Origin: CAZJBP01 sp964544115
GTDB lineage: Bacteria; Verrucomicrobiota; Kiritimatiellia; UBA8416; JADHWI01
Assembly (NCBI GenBank): GCA_964544115.1
Contig: CAZJBP010000035.1
Span: 1 to 24,315 of the forward strand
Direction of reading: 5' to 3'
Length of the DNA stretch: 24,315 nucleotides
Made by a program: the position numbers and the translations under genes. How positions within the stretch are numbered: the first letter of the stretch is position 1; every line of letters begins with the position of its first letter. Under the pieces are notes generated by a model. It had not been told where the DNA came from. It made no database searches and saw only the letters and a program-made list of their open reading frames with translations. Below are positions 8,043 through 14,627 of the stretch, in pieces.

Positions 8043-9014
8043 ATGCCTCCGATCCTGGTCACGGGTTCAGCCGGGTTCATCGGCATGCACGTCACGCAGG
8101 CGCTGCTCGCGCAGGGCCACACGGTCGTGGGCTACGACAATTTCAACGACTACTACAGCGTGCAGCTCAAGCGCCGGCGCGCCGCCGAACTGGCGAAGCA
8201 CCCCAACTTCAAGGGCGTCGAGGCCGACCTGTGCGACCGCGACACGCTGGACCGCTGCTTCTCCGAGAACCGGTTCGAGCTCGTCTGCAACCTGGCGGCC
8301 CAGGCCGGCGTACGCTACTCCCTCCAGAACCCGCACGCCTACCAGAAGTCGAACATCGAAGGGTTCCTGAACATTCTCGAAGCCTGCCGGCGGACGCACA
8401 CGCGGCGGCTGGTCTACGCATCGAGCTCCAGCGTGTACGGCGGCAACACGAAGCTGCCGTTCAGCGAGTCCGATCCGGTGGATTCGCCCGTCAGCCTGTA
8501 CGCGGCAACCAAGAAGGCCAACGAGCTGATGGCCCACACCTACACGCACCTGTACGGACTGCAGACGGTCGGGCTGAGGTTCTTCACCGTGTACGGCCCG
8601 TGGGGCCGCCCGGACATGGCGCTGTGGCTGTTCACCGAGGCCATGCTGGCGGGCCGCCCGATCAAGGTGTTCAACCACGGCAACATGCAGCGCGACTTCA
8701 CGTATGTCGACGACATCGTCAGCGGCGTTGTGGCCTCGCTGCTCCGCGACGGGCTGGCCCCGTATGAGGTGCTGAACCTCGGTCACCACCACCCGGAACA
8801 GCTGCTCGACATGATCGGCACTCTGGCCTCGGCGCTCGGGGTGGAGCCCAAGCTGGAGATGCACCCGATGCAACCGGGCGACGTGCCGTCAACTTATGCC
8901 GATACCGCGCTGGCCGCGCGCAAGCTGGGGTTCGCTCCGACCACGGCGATCGCCGTCGGCATTCCGCGCTTCGTGCAATGGTACCGCGAGTACCACGGCA
9001 TACGCCCGCGCTAG
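8043..9014 (+). CDS. UDP-uronate 4-epimerase-like SDR protein
   Basis: 323 residues. This is an extended short-chain dehydrogenase with the NAD motif GSAGFIG at 8-14, a serine-rich catalytic strand YASSSSVYG (~125-133), and the catalytic YAATKK (Tyr153, Lys157). YDNFNDYYSVQLKRRR, TGLRFFTVYGPWGRPDMAL-like sequence (here VGLRFFTVYGPWG) and RDFTYVDDIV match the UDP-glucuronate/UDP-GlcNAcA 4-epimerase group. It should interconvert the uronic acid made by the preceding dehydrogenase with its galacto epimer. The start ATG follows the dehydrogenase TGA by one base, so the two are almost certainly co-translated. No glycosyltransferase is next to it, so the polymer that uses the sugar is unknown. Confidence 0.88.
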   Translation: MPPILVTGSAGFIGMHVTQALLAQGHTVVGYDNFNDYYSVQLKRRRAAELAKHPNFKGVEADLCDRDTLDRCFSENRFELVCNLAAQAGVRYSLQNPHAYQKSNIEGFLNILEACRRTHTRRLVYASSSSVYGGNTKLPFSESDPVDSPVSLYAATKKANELMAHTYTHLYGLQTVGLRFFTVYGPWGRPDMALWLFTEAMLAGRPIKVFNHGNMQRDFTYVDDIVSGVVASLLRDGLAPYEVLNLGHHHPEQLLDMIGTLASALGVEPKLEMHPMQPGDVPSTYADTALAARKLGFAPTTAIAVGIPRFVQWYREYHGIRPR

Positions 9015-9026
9015 GACGGCGCCGCA

Positions 9027-9130
9027 CGGTCCCTGTCTTCCCGCCACAATCACGGCCGAAAGATTCGGCTGGATCCTAGGGCGCTAATATGCCACCGTTA
9101 CTGTGTCCTTATACAGACAGGGGGGGACCG
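9027..9130. repeat. Inverted-repeat-bounded 104-bp intergenic segment (possible REP/MITE-like relic)
   Basis: CCCTGTCT at 9031-9038 is matched by AGACAGGG at 9115-9122. Outside these, CGGT (9027-9030) can pair with ACCG (9127-9130) across a run of extra Gs. Inside is a perfect hairpin, GCCGAA-AGA-TTCGGC (9055-9069). It could serve as the epimerase terminator, although no T-tract follows, or be a small mobile relic. No coding potential is seen. Confidence 0.3.
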
Positions 9131-9151
9131 CACCCCGGAAAGTAGAGCCGC

Positions 9152-10141
9152 ATGCACCCGTCGAGACTCGAGACCATGAAGCACCTGGAGTCCTATGTGG
9201 AGGAGCAGATGCCCACCCTGCTTCGCGCCACCGACCGCCTCTGGCAGCCCTCGGACTTTCTGCCCGATTTCACGGCCGAGAGCGCCCACCTCGAGCTTCT
9301 GGAGCTTCAGGCCGAGGCGCGCAGCATTCCGGACGACGTGCTCAACACCCTGGTGGGCGACACGATCACCGAGGAAGCCCTTCCGACCTATGCCCAGTGG
9401 CTGGCGTCCATGGATGGCGTGGGCGGAGCGGGCTGTCTGACCAGTAGCCCATGGGCCGCATGGAACCGCGCATGGTGCGCCGAGGAGAACCGCCACGGCG
9501 ACGTTCTGGCCTGCTACCTCCGTCTCTGCGGCCGCGTGCGCATGCGTGAAGTCGAGGTGGCCATCCATCACCTGGTGTACGACGGCATGGACATCCAGAC
9601 CGGCACCGACCCCTTCCGGTTCTTCGTCTACACCAGCTTCCAGGAGCTAGCCACCCTGCGATCGCACCGAAACGTCGGGCTGCTGGCCGAGAAGGCCGGG
9701 GCGCTGAGGCTGCACCGCATGTCGCGCGTCATTGCCGGGGACGAAGGCTGGCACGCCACCGCTTACCGGTTGTTCGTGCAGAAGTTTCTGGAGCTCGAGA
9801 CCTCCGAGGCTGTGCAGGCCATCGCCGATATGTTCCGCACGAAGATCATCATGCCCGCCATGAACCTGCGCGAGGCCGGCGCCGGACGGGGCGACACCTT
9901 CAAGGAATTCGAGGTCATCGCCCAGCGCTCAGGCATCTACACCGCGCTGGACTATGTGGAGATCATGGAGTCGCTGGTCGAAGCGTGGGGCGTGGCCGCG
10001 CTGACGGGACTTCAGGCCGAGGCCGCGCGGGCCCAGGACTACATCTGCGGCCTCGCCGCCCGCTATCGCCGGGCGCTCGACCGCATCCACGGGCAGAAGC
10101 TGGCCGACACCCAGTTCCGCTTCCGCTGGATGGCCGCCTGA
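9152..10141 (+). CDS. Plant-type acyl-[acyl-carrier-protein] desaturase (ferritin-like di-iron)
   Basis: 329 residues. The order and wording of motifs match soluble stearoyl-ACP desaturases: LVGDTITEEALPTY (~67-80), SPWAAWNRAWCAEENRHGD (~99-117), VYTSFQELATLRSHRN (~159-174), DEGWHATAY (~197-205) and YICGLAARYRR near the end. Predicted di-iron ligands are all present: a Glu at 74/75, Glu112 and His115 (EENRHG), Glu165 (FQEL), Glu198 and His201 (DEGWH). Enzymes of this family insert a cis double bond in acyl-ACP using O2 and reduced ferredoxin, so an oxygen-dependent step is implied. No ferredoxin gene is adjacent. Similarity to plastid enzymes looks closer than to mycobacterial DesA, judged from memory only. 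Start at 9152 chosen as the first ATG; 9176 is an alternative. Likely monocistronic, facing xseB. Confidence 0.88.
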   Translation: MHPSRLETMKHLESYVEEQMPTLLRATDRLWQPSDFLPDFTAESAHLELLELQAEARSIPDDVLNTLVGDTITEEALPTYAQWLASMDGVGGAGCLTSSPWAAWNRAWCAEENRHGDVLACYLRLCGRVRMREVEVAIHHLVYDGMDIQTGTDPFRFFVYTSFQELATLRSHRNVGLLAEKAGALRLHRMSRVIAGDEGWHATAYRLFVQKFLELETSEAVQAIADMFRTKIIMPAMNLREAGAGRGDTFKEFEVIAQRSGIYTALDYVEIMESLVEAWGVAALTGLQAEAARAQDYICGLAARYRRALDRIHGQKLADTQFRFRWMAA

Positions 10142-10210
10142 ACGTGCGGAGACCGGCTGTGCCGCCCGTAACCGGAAAGCGAGCCGGGATCCCCGCCTTC
10201 CGCCGGGTGC

Positions 10211-10495
10211 CTACGGCACACTATCCTCGGCCACATCCTCGCCAAACGGCTGGGGCTCCATGCGCTCGCCCTTCTTCATGAGGATCTCGATCTTGCGCTC
10301 AACTTCGTTGAGCTTGCCGGTGCAGAACTCGACCAGCTTCTGACCTTCCTCGAAGCGAGCGATGGTCTCCTCGAGATTGAGCGCGCCGCCCTCCATCTCG
10401 CCGACAACCGTCTCCAGGCGGTTCAGGGCCGCCTCGAAGTTCGCCGGCCGGGGCTCCTGCGCCTCCTGCGGCGGCTGGGTTTGCTTTGCCTTCAT
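10211..10495 (-). CDS. xseB: Exodeoxyribonuclease VII small subunit
   Basis: 94 residues, close to the family's usual 75-90. The core NFEAALNRLETVVGEMEGG, LNLEETIARFEEGQKLVEFC and KLNEVERKIEIL is the diagnostic helical hairpin of XseB. It binds XseA to make exonuclease VII, a cytoplasmic nuclease that degrades single-stranded DNA from both ends in repair and recombination. The start ATG overlaps the xseA stop codon in an ATGA arrangement (10492-10495), so translation is probably coupled. The N-terminal ~18 residues are a Gln/Pro-rich tail. The 3' end contains a small GTGCC-TAC-GGCAC hairpin spanning the stop codon, with no T-run after it. Confidence 0.95.
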   Translation of the reverse strand: MKAKQTQPPQEAQEPRPANFEAALNRLETVVGEMEGGALNLEETIARFEEGQKLVEFCTGKLNEVERKIEILMKKGERMEPQPFGEDVAEDSVP

Positions 10496-11784
10496 GCCTG
10501 CCTTCTCCTCTTCTCAATCACCGTCTCCACCACGTCCGACACCAGCCGGCCGTCGGCCAGCTGCGTGGTCACGCGCTCGCCGGCCCGGACGCCCGTGGCC
10601 GAGCGAACCGCGCGCCCATCGGCCCCCCACGTGATGCTATAGCCGCGCTGCAGCACCGCCAGCGGGTTCATCGCCCGCAGCCCGGCCTCGGCGCGCTCCG
10701 CGCGCGCCCGCCCCGCCGCCGACGCCGCCTGCACCCGGTGCCCGATTCTCAGCGCGGCATCGTCGACGCGCTGGACGGCGTCGCGGTGGCTGCGCTGCAG
10801 CCCGAAGCGCAGGCCGTCGGCCAGCGCCCGCAGCGCCTGCCGGTGCTGCCGCACGGCCTGCTCCGGCTGGCGGAAAACGTGGTGGCCGGCCGCGGCGCCC
10901 AACCGCGCCCGCGCCGACATCAGGGCTCGCTCTGCGCCGCGCGCCAACCGCCGCGTCAGCCCGGCCACCTGCGTCTGGAAGGCCTCCTTCGTGCCCACCA
11001 CCAGCTCCGCGGCGGCCGACGGCGTCGGCGCGCGCACGTCGGCGGCAAAGTCGCTGATCGTGAAATCGATCTCATGCCCGACGGCCGAGATCACGGGGAT
11101 TCGCGACCGCGCTATGGCCCGGGCCACCTCCTCCTCGTTAAAGCACCACAGGTCCTCAAGGCTTCCGCCGCCGCGGCCGACGATCAGCACATCCATCCCG
11201 CCGCGTGCGTTGAACCCGTCGATCGCGGCCGCGATTTCCGAGGCCGCGCCCTCGCCCTGCACCCGTACGGGCCACAGGACGACGTGCAGGTTCGGAAATC
11301 GCCGCGAGATGACGTTCAGAATGTCACGGATCGCCGCCCCGGTCGACGAGGTCACGATTCCCACGTGCTGCGGTAGGAGCGGCAGCGGCTTCTTGCGGGC
11401 GGCATCGAACAGGCCCTCCGCGCGCAGCTTCTCCTTCAGGGCCTCGAACCGCTGCTGGAGCGCGCCCTCGCCGGCGCCCTCCAGTTGGCGGATGATCAGC
11501 TGGTACTCGCCGCGCGGCTCATACACGCTCAGCTGCCCGAAGACGCGCACCAGCAGCCCGTCGCGCGGCGTCACCTTCATGCCGCGCTGGTCGCCCCGGA
11601 ACAGCACGCCGCGGATCTGGGCCGTCGAGTCCTTGAGCGTGAAATAGAAGTGCCCCGCAGCCGAGGGGCGCACATTGGAGAGTTCCCCCTCGAGCCAGGC
11701 GTGCCCGACCTCCTCTTCGAGGATCGTCCGGATGCGCCGCGTCAACTCGGCGACCGTGTAAACTTTTTGGGTTGCGCCTGTCAT
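10492..11784 (-). CDS. xseA: Exodeoxyribonuclease VII large subunit
   Basis: 430 residues, slightly shorter than the ~450 of E. coli. An OB-fold ssDNA-binding domain occupies ~6-105 (YTVAELTRRIRTILEEE; VWLEGELSN-type sequence; GHFYFTLKD; RGEYQLII). The catalytic domain follows from ~130, with VGIVTSSTGAAIRDI (141-155), IVGRGGGSLEDLWCFNEEE (201-219) and ISAVGHEIDFTISDFAADVR (232-251), which are the conserved exonuclease VII motifs. The C-terminal ~150 residues are Arg/Ala-rich coiled coil. The ATG is preceded by GGAGGAG two bases upstream on the minus strand, a strong though close Shine-Dalgarno. It works with XseB, directly downstream. In this window it is separated from ymdB by the accessory island. 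Confidence 0.95.
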   Translation of the reverse strand: MTGATQKVYTVAELTRRIRTILEEEVGHAWLEGELSNVRPSAAGHFYFTLKDSTAQIRGVLFRGDQRGMKVTPRDGLLVRVFGQLSVYEPRGEYQLIIRQLEGAGEGALQQRFEALKEKLRAEGLFDAARKKPLPLLPQHVGIVTSSTGAAIRDILNVISRRFPNLHVVLWPVRVQGEGAASEIAAAIDGFNARGGMDVLIVGRGGGSLEDLWCFNEEEVARAIARSRIPVISAVGHEIDFTISDFAADVRAPTPSAAAELVVGTKEAFQTQVAGLTRRLARGAERALMSARARLGAAAGHHVFRQPEQAVRQHRQALRALADGLRFGLQRSHRDAVQRVDDAALRIGHRVQAASAAGRARAERAEAGLRAMNPLAVLQRGYSITWGADGRAVRSATGVRAGERVTTQLADGRLVSDVVETVIEKRRRQA

Positions 11785-12131
11785 TCTCCTCCAACCTCAG
11801 CGGCAGAATACGAGATGCAGCACGTGGGAAGCAAGGGGCGGGTACAGGTCAGCGCGACTCGGCGCTGACAGCCGTGCGGTCTGCGAACTCACCAGGTTAC
11901 AAACCGAGCCAGCGATGACGAGCAGAGCCGAGGCCCTGTCTTGCCCTGGTGGATCGGGGTAGATCGGCTTCGGGGCTCCAAGCACGCCGACGGGGCGGCT
12001 CAGCGGCTGGAGCTGCGCACCGTCCCGGCCGCCAAGCGCATTTCTGCATCAGCCAGTGGCGCCCCGCCGGGCGCGGGTCGGTAGGCGTGGCGGTTGAACG
12101 ACGCAAGACCTGCTTCTACTGCACCCCTGGT
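11785..12131 (-). pseudogene. Non-coding stretch between xseA and the membrane-protein gene, with orphan C-terminal coding fragment
   Basis: This 330-base stretch has no complete gene. On the minus strand, 12003-12131 is open for 43 codons with no start codon after the TAG at 12132-12134. It ends at a TGA (12000-12002) and reads AGLASFNRHAYRPAPGG ... RLAAGTVRSSSR. The composition looks like the C-terminus of a real protein, but I do not recognise it. The 44-bp repeat copy A follows at 11933-11976. The remaining ~150 bases before xseA carry only the xseA Shine-Dalgarno. I read it as debris from insertion or deletion. Confidence 0.35.
11933..11976 (-). repeat. 44-bp direct repeat, copy A
   Basis: Read on the minus strand it runs from GCCCCGAAGCCGATC to GGCAAGACAGGGC and matches copy B at 13216-13259 in 38 of 44 positions, same orientation, no gaps. 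A further CTGAGCCGCC is shared 17-18 bases upstream of both copies. It lies in the otherwise empty stretch between xseA and the membrane-protein gene, just after the stop codon of an orphan coding fragment. Confidence 0.75.
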
Positions 12132-12559
12132 CTAGGTGTCCCGACACGGCCTTGCTTGCCGAGCAGCCGAGGGCCTATCGACCACAGGTTGACCAGTATG
12201 CAGGCCATGAGTCCAAGAAAACCCCAGTAGAGCACAATCGCCGGCCACGAGATCGCCATCCACATGCGCGCCTCGCCCCAGCACGTAACCACCGCCGCTC
12301 GACGCGCACCCCGCGCCGAGCAGCAGAGCGTCAGCANNNNNNNNNNCCCGCCCATGTTCCTAATCATCGCTGCGCGAAGCGCAACGAACGGCCAGTGGGT
12401 GAGAATAAGGGCCTTTTCCAGCAGCACGTGACTGCCGACGATCGACCTGAGCGCCGACAGGAACATCATGACGACAACAGACAAGAACGCATATCTCCAT
12501 GCGTGCTTCAACAATGCAACATCTTGGAACCCATCGCCGTGCTTTGAGTTCTTGTTCAC
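12116..12559 (-). CDS. Small hypothetical membrane protein, interrupted by assembly gap
   Basis: 147 residues, counting four unknown ones, if the ten-N gap preserves length and frame. The start is a GTG at 12557-12559 with GGAGG five bases upstream, clearly better than the ATG further upstream. There is a charged N-terminus (NKNSKHGDG), a hydrophobic segment ~22-42 (YAFLSVVVMMFLSALRSIVG), a second weaker one ~45-66, and a long one ~99-128 (MWMAISWPAIVLYWGFLG then LMACILVNLW), followed by a short basic tail. I do not recognise a family. G+C is visibly lower than in the flanking housekeeping genes, which suggests acquired DNA. It precedes the orphan fragment and follows the lipoprotein gene on the same strand, so the two may be one inserted unit. 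Confidence 0.5.
   Translation of the reverse strand: MNKNSKHGDGFQDVALLKHAWRYAFLSVVVMMFLSALRSIVGSHVLLEKALILTHWPFVALRAAMIRNMGGXXXXLTLCCSARGARRAAVVTCWGEARMWMAISWPAIVLYWGFLGLMACILVNLWSIGPRLLGKQGRVGTPRPGVQ
12337..12346. other. Assembly gap (10 N)
   Basis: Ten consecutive N's lie inside the membrane-protein frame. The true length is unknown, so the frame across the gap is not guaranteed. The N's fall in the accessory island near the repeats, where mis-joining is most likely. Confidence 0.99.
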
Positions 12560-12726
12560 GCTTGCCTCCGTTACATGCAGCCGCAACGCTGCGCCCTGCA
12601 TTAGTCAAAGGAGGGCCTATTCACCGCCGAGATGGGCCGTTCAGGGCCAACTGCGACAATGCCTACTCCTCATCATCGACCTGAATCATGAACAGCGTCT
12701 GAAGGGCATCGCATAGTCGCCCCGCC

Positions 12727-13230
12727 CTATTGCGACCACCCCGCAACCACCTCGTCGACAGCCAGCAAGACGTCGCATGCTGTCATCGACGGCGACCTGC
12801 GCTCAAGCGCCAGAAGGACCTCATTGGTGCCACAGTACACAGCTCGCGCCGAGTTGTCTCGGTAATCGTAGACGACTGACATGCTTTCGTCCGCGAGGGA
12901 ACCGTCATCGGCAGCGCGATACTGATGGCCGGAGTAGTAGATGTCCGTGTCGCACTTCAGGTCTCCCTTTTCTGTTCTTGTAACACACTTGCCAAGCGGC
13001 TTCTCGCAGTCCACCTTCCACTTCTCGAACCCGAACTCCTTGCCGTAATAGCACCAAGTGGGGCCGACGGGTCGCACGCCAACCTTCATCCGGATTGCGT
13101 TGTCCCGCAGAACATCATCCGCAGGCGGCGGCGTACTATCGAAGTCCGATCTGGGCAGGCAACCGGATGCTGCAGTCATGCCGGCAAGAAAGAACGCCAG
13201 CACCCACTTCGCGCTGCCCGGTCTTGCCAA
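12727..13230 (-). CDS. Putative lipoprotein of unknown function
   Basis: About 167 residues from a TTG at 13228-13230. A GTG at 13201-13203 is an alternative, but it would remove the positive charges of the signal. Residues 1-23 look like a lipoprotein signal: basic ARPGSAKW, hydrophobic VLAFFLAGMTA, then AASGC with Cys24 as the lipidated residue. The mature part has a Pro-rich spacer (STPPPADD) and a compact domain with six cysteines (60, 75, 82, 93, 133, 152), suggesting disulfides outside the cytoplasm. I recognise no family. The start codon lies inside repeat copy B, and the frame is open upstream into the broken PIN toxin gene, so the present fusion of frames is probably accidental. No clear Shine-Dalgarno is seen before the TTG. 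Confidence 0.55.
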   Translation of the reverse strand: MARPGSAKWVLAFFLAGMTAASGCLPRSDFDSTPPPADDVLRDNAIRMKVGVRPVGPTWCYYGKEFGFEKWKVDCEKPLGKCVTRTEKGDLKCDTDIYYSGHQYRAADDGSLADESMSVVYDYRDNSARAVYCGTNEVLLALERRSPSMTACDVLLAVDEVVAGWSQ

Positions 13231-13259
13231 GGTGGATCGGGGCAGATCGTTTTCGGGGC
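13216..13259 (-). repeat. 44-bp direct repeat, copy B
   Basis: Same orientation as copy A, 1283 bases away, with six differences in 44. It spans the junction between the truncated PIN toxin and the lipoprotein gene and contains the lipoprotein's candidate TTG start. Both copies share the core GATCT-R-CCCCGATCCACC. The sharp loss of PIN similarity about 28 bases upstream, at CTGAGCCGCC (13278-13287), suggests that is the element edge. Confidence 0.75.
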
Positions 13260-13287
13260 GACACGTTCGGCGACGTCGGCGGCTCAG

Positions 13288-13515
13288 GTACTGCGGTTGG
13301 GCCAGGGCGACCATGAAGGAAAGACGGTAGCTCTCGGTGACATAGCGGTCGAGTTTTGGACGGCTGAGGACGCGTTCCAGTTCGGCTACCGTCTGCGGGG
13401 AGAGGAGAACAGTACCCCGGTCGAGGGCTTCCTCGAGTGCCTGCCGGGGTACAGACGCCGTCAACAAGGCCGCACTGACCACGGTGTTCGCGTCCAGGAC
13501 GTAACGCCTAGTCAT
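13288..13515 (-). pseudogene. Truncated PIN-domain toxin (N-terminal half only)
   Basis: The start ATG overlaps the antitoxin stop codon. The ~76 intact residues carry RRYVLDANTVVSAAL with the first catalytic Asp, then LLSPQTVAELERVLSRPKLDRYV with the conserved Glu, and YRLSFMVALAQ. This is the beginning of the putative toxin-antitoxin PIN family, normally ~135-140 residues. The second half, which should bring the other acidic metal ligands (RDPKDD- and TGDxDLL-like motifs), is absent. Instead the frame runs through repeat copy B into the lipoprotein gene without a stop, giving a 264-codon open frame. An active RNase is unlikely. An actual fusion protein cannot be excluded, but the lipoprotein signal in its middle makes it implausible. 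Confidence 0.7.
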
Positions 13516-13738
13516 TGGCATTCAGGATGGAATCCAACTTCCCAGGCGTGAGACCGTTGCGTGCCGCCTGCTTTCCGATCTCGTCCATCAGCCGCTTCAG
13601 CGGGACCGGTCTGGCTCGGTACTCCCGAAGCAAGACGCCCCAGAGAACTCCGAGTTTGCTCTTGTCTTCGGCGGGAGCCCGCTCGAAATAACGGGCCGCC
13701 TCGACATCCGTTTCTATGCTTACTGTCGCCGTGGTCAT
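13508..13738 (-). CDS. Antitoxin-like protein paired with the PIN toxin
   Basis: 76 residues from the ATG at 13736-13738, the first start downstream of a good promoter; a longer upstream frame would read through that promoter. It overlaps the toxin start by eight bases, the usual TA layout. The sequence is largely helical and charged (DVEAARYFERAPAEDKSKLG; VLLREYRARPVPLKRLMDEI; ARNGLTPGKLDSILNAND), with no obvious DNA-binding motif. Small proteins of this style precede PIN toxins in many genomes. The assignment rests mainly on that position and size. With its toxin broken it may now be a decaying remnant or act only as a regulator. Confidence 0.7.
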   Translation of the reverse strand: MTTATVSIETDVEAARYFERAPAEDKSKLGVLWGVLLREYRARPVPLKRLMDEIGKQAARNGLTPGKLDSILNAND

Positions 13739-13763
13739 CGAATGTCCCCTGCAACCAGGCAGC

Positions 13764-13792
13764 ATCCTACCCCACACCCCGTCCTCGGCCAA
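13764..13792 (-). promoter_or_regulatory. Predicted promoter of the PIN toxin-antitoxin pair
   Basis: On the minus strand, TTGGCC (13787-13792) and TAGGAT (13764-13769) are separated by exactly 17 bases, each matching four of six consensus positions. The antitoxin ATG lies 25 bases past the -10. The G-rich spacer contains GGGGTGTGGGG, an 11-mer that also occurs upstream of the brnTA promoter (3408-3418). GGGGA lies in the short leader (13744-13748), but no strong Shine-Dalgarno is visible. Confidence 0.45.
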
Positions 13793-13817
13793 GCCCCATT
13801 CTGGTGGGAAGCCGGGG

Positions 13818-14606
13818 TCAGCCCCCGCCGACGGCCTCACGCACCCGCTTGATCGAGCGGGCGCGGCCGGTGTTCTCGTCCACATCGATCAGCGCCCCTT
13901 CGAGCACCACGCCCTGGGTGGCGACCTCGAACTTGCCGGGCATTCCCGTCAGGAACGACTTGAGCACGGCATCCAGCTCGCGGCCAATGGCGCTGTCCTT
14001 CGGCCCCGTCATGCCCAGGTCGGTGATGTAGGCCGTGCCGCCCGGCAGTACCGCCTCATCGCTCGTCTGCACGTGCGTGTGGGTGCCGACCACGGCCGAG
14101 ACGCGGCCGTCGAGGTAGCGCCCCATGACCACCTTCTCCGAGGTGGCCTCGGCGTGCATGTCGACCAGGATGACGCGCGGGCGGCCGGGCCCGAGATCCC
14201 GCAGAACGGCGTCGGCGGTCCGGAACGGACAGTCGTACGGGTGCATGAACACGCGGCCGACAAGGTTGATCAACGCCAGCGAGCCGGCGGGCGTTTCCAC
14301 CACCGTCACGCCGCGCCCGGGGCAGCCCGGCGCGAAGTTGGCCGGGCGCACCACGCGGGGATTGCGGTCCAGGCAGGAATACACCTCGCGCTGGTCCCAC
14401 GTGTGGTCACCCAGCGTCAGGGCGTCGGCGCCGGCGCCCAGCAGCTCATCGGCCACCCCCTCGGTGATCCCCTTGCCGGCGGCGGCGTTCTCGGCGTTGG
14501 CGATCACCACGTCCACTTTGCCGTCCGCCTTCATGCGCGTGACGACCCACGCGAAGGCCCGCCGTCCGGGCGACCCCACGATGTCGCCGACCATTAAAAT
14601 TCTCAT
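13818..14606 (-). CDS. ymdB: YmdB-family metallophosphoesterase (TIGR00282)
   Basis: 262 residues, the family's normal size. Metal-site motifs in order are GDIVG with Asp8, NAEN (37-40) with Glu39, GDHTWD (66-71), DMHAEATSE with His151, and GTHTHVQT with His176 and His178. The B. subtilis homologue is a 2',3'-cAMP phosphodiesterase that affects RNA turnover and biofilm formation. Here, as in many bacteria, the gene lies next to rny, in keeping with an RNA-metabolism role. One oddity: the position usually occupied by Asn in the GNH-type motif is Asp67, which can still bind metal. The spacer to rny holds a tandem repeat. Downstream the operon is broken by the accessory island before xseA. Confidence 0.92.
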   Translation of the reverse strand: MRILMVGDIVGSPGRRAFAWVVTRMKADGKVDVVIANAENAAAGKGITEGVADELLGAGADALTLGDHTWDQREVYSCLDRNPRVVRPANFAPGCPGRGVTVVETPAGSLALINLVGRVFMHPYDCPFRTADAVLRDLGPGRPRVILVDMHAEATSEKVVMGRYLDGRVSAVVGTHTHVQTSDEAVLPGGTAYITDLGMTGPKDSAIGRELDAVLKSFLTGMPGKFEVATQGVVLEGALIDVDENTGRARSIKRVREAVGGG

Positions 14607-14627
14607 GGCGTCCCTCTTTCAGGGGCA

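Noticed and set aside
12003..12110. Possible integron attC site (a GTTRRRY-like GTTGAAC near 12093)
   Set aside because: No matching RYYYAAC partner at a suitable distance and no paired inner boxes; no integrase in the window.
13800..13822. GGGGTCAGCCCC palindrome at the ymdB stop codon as a terminator or REP element
   Set aside because: Stem of only four base pairs, no T-tract, and partly inside coding sequence; no second clear copy in the window.
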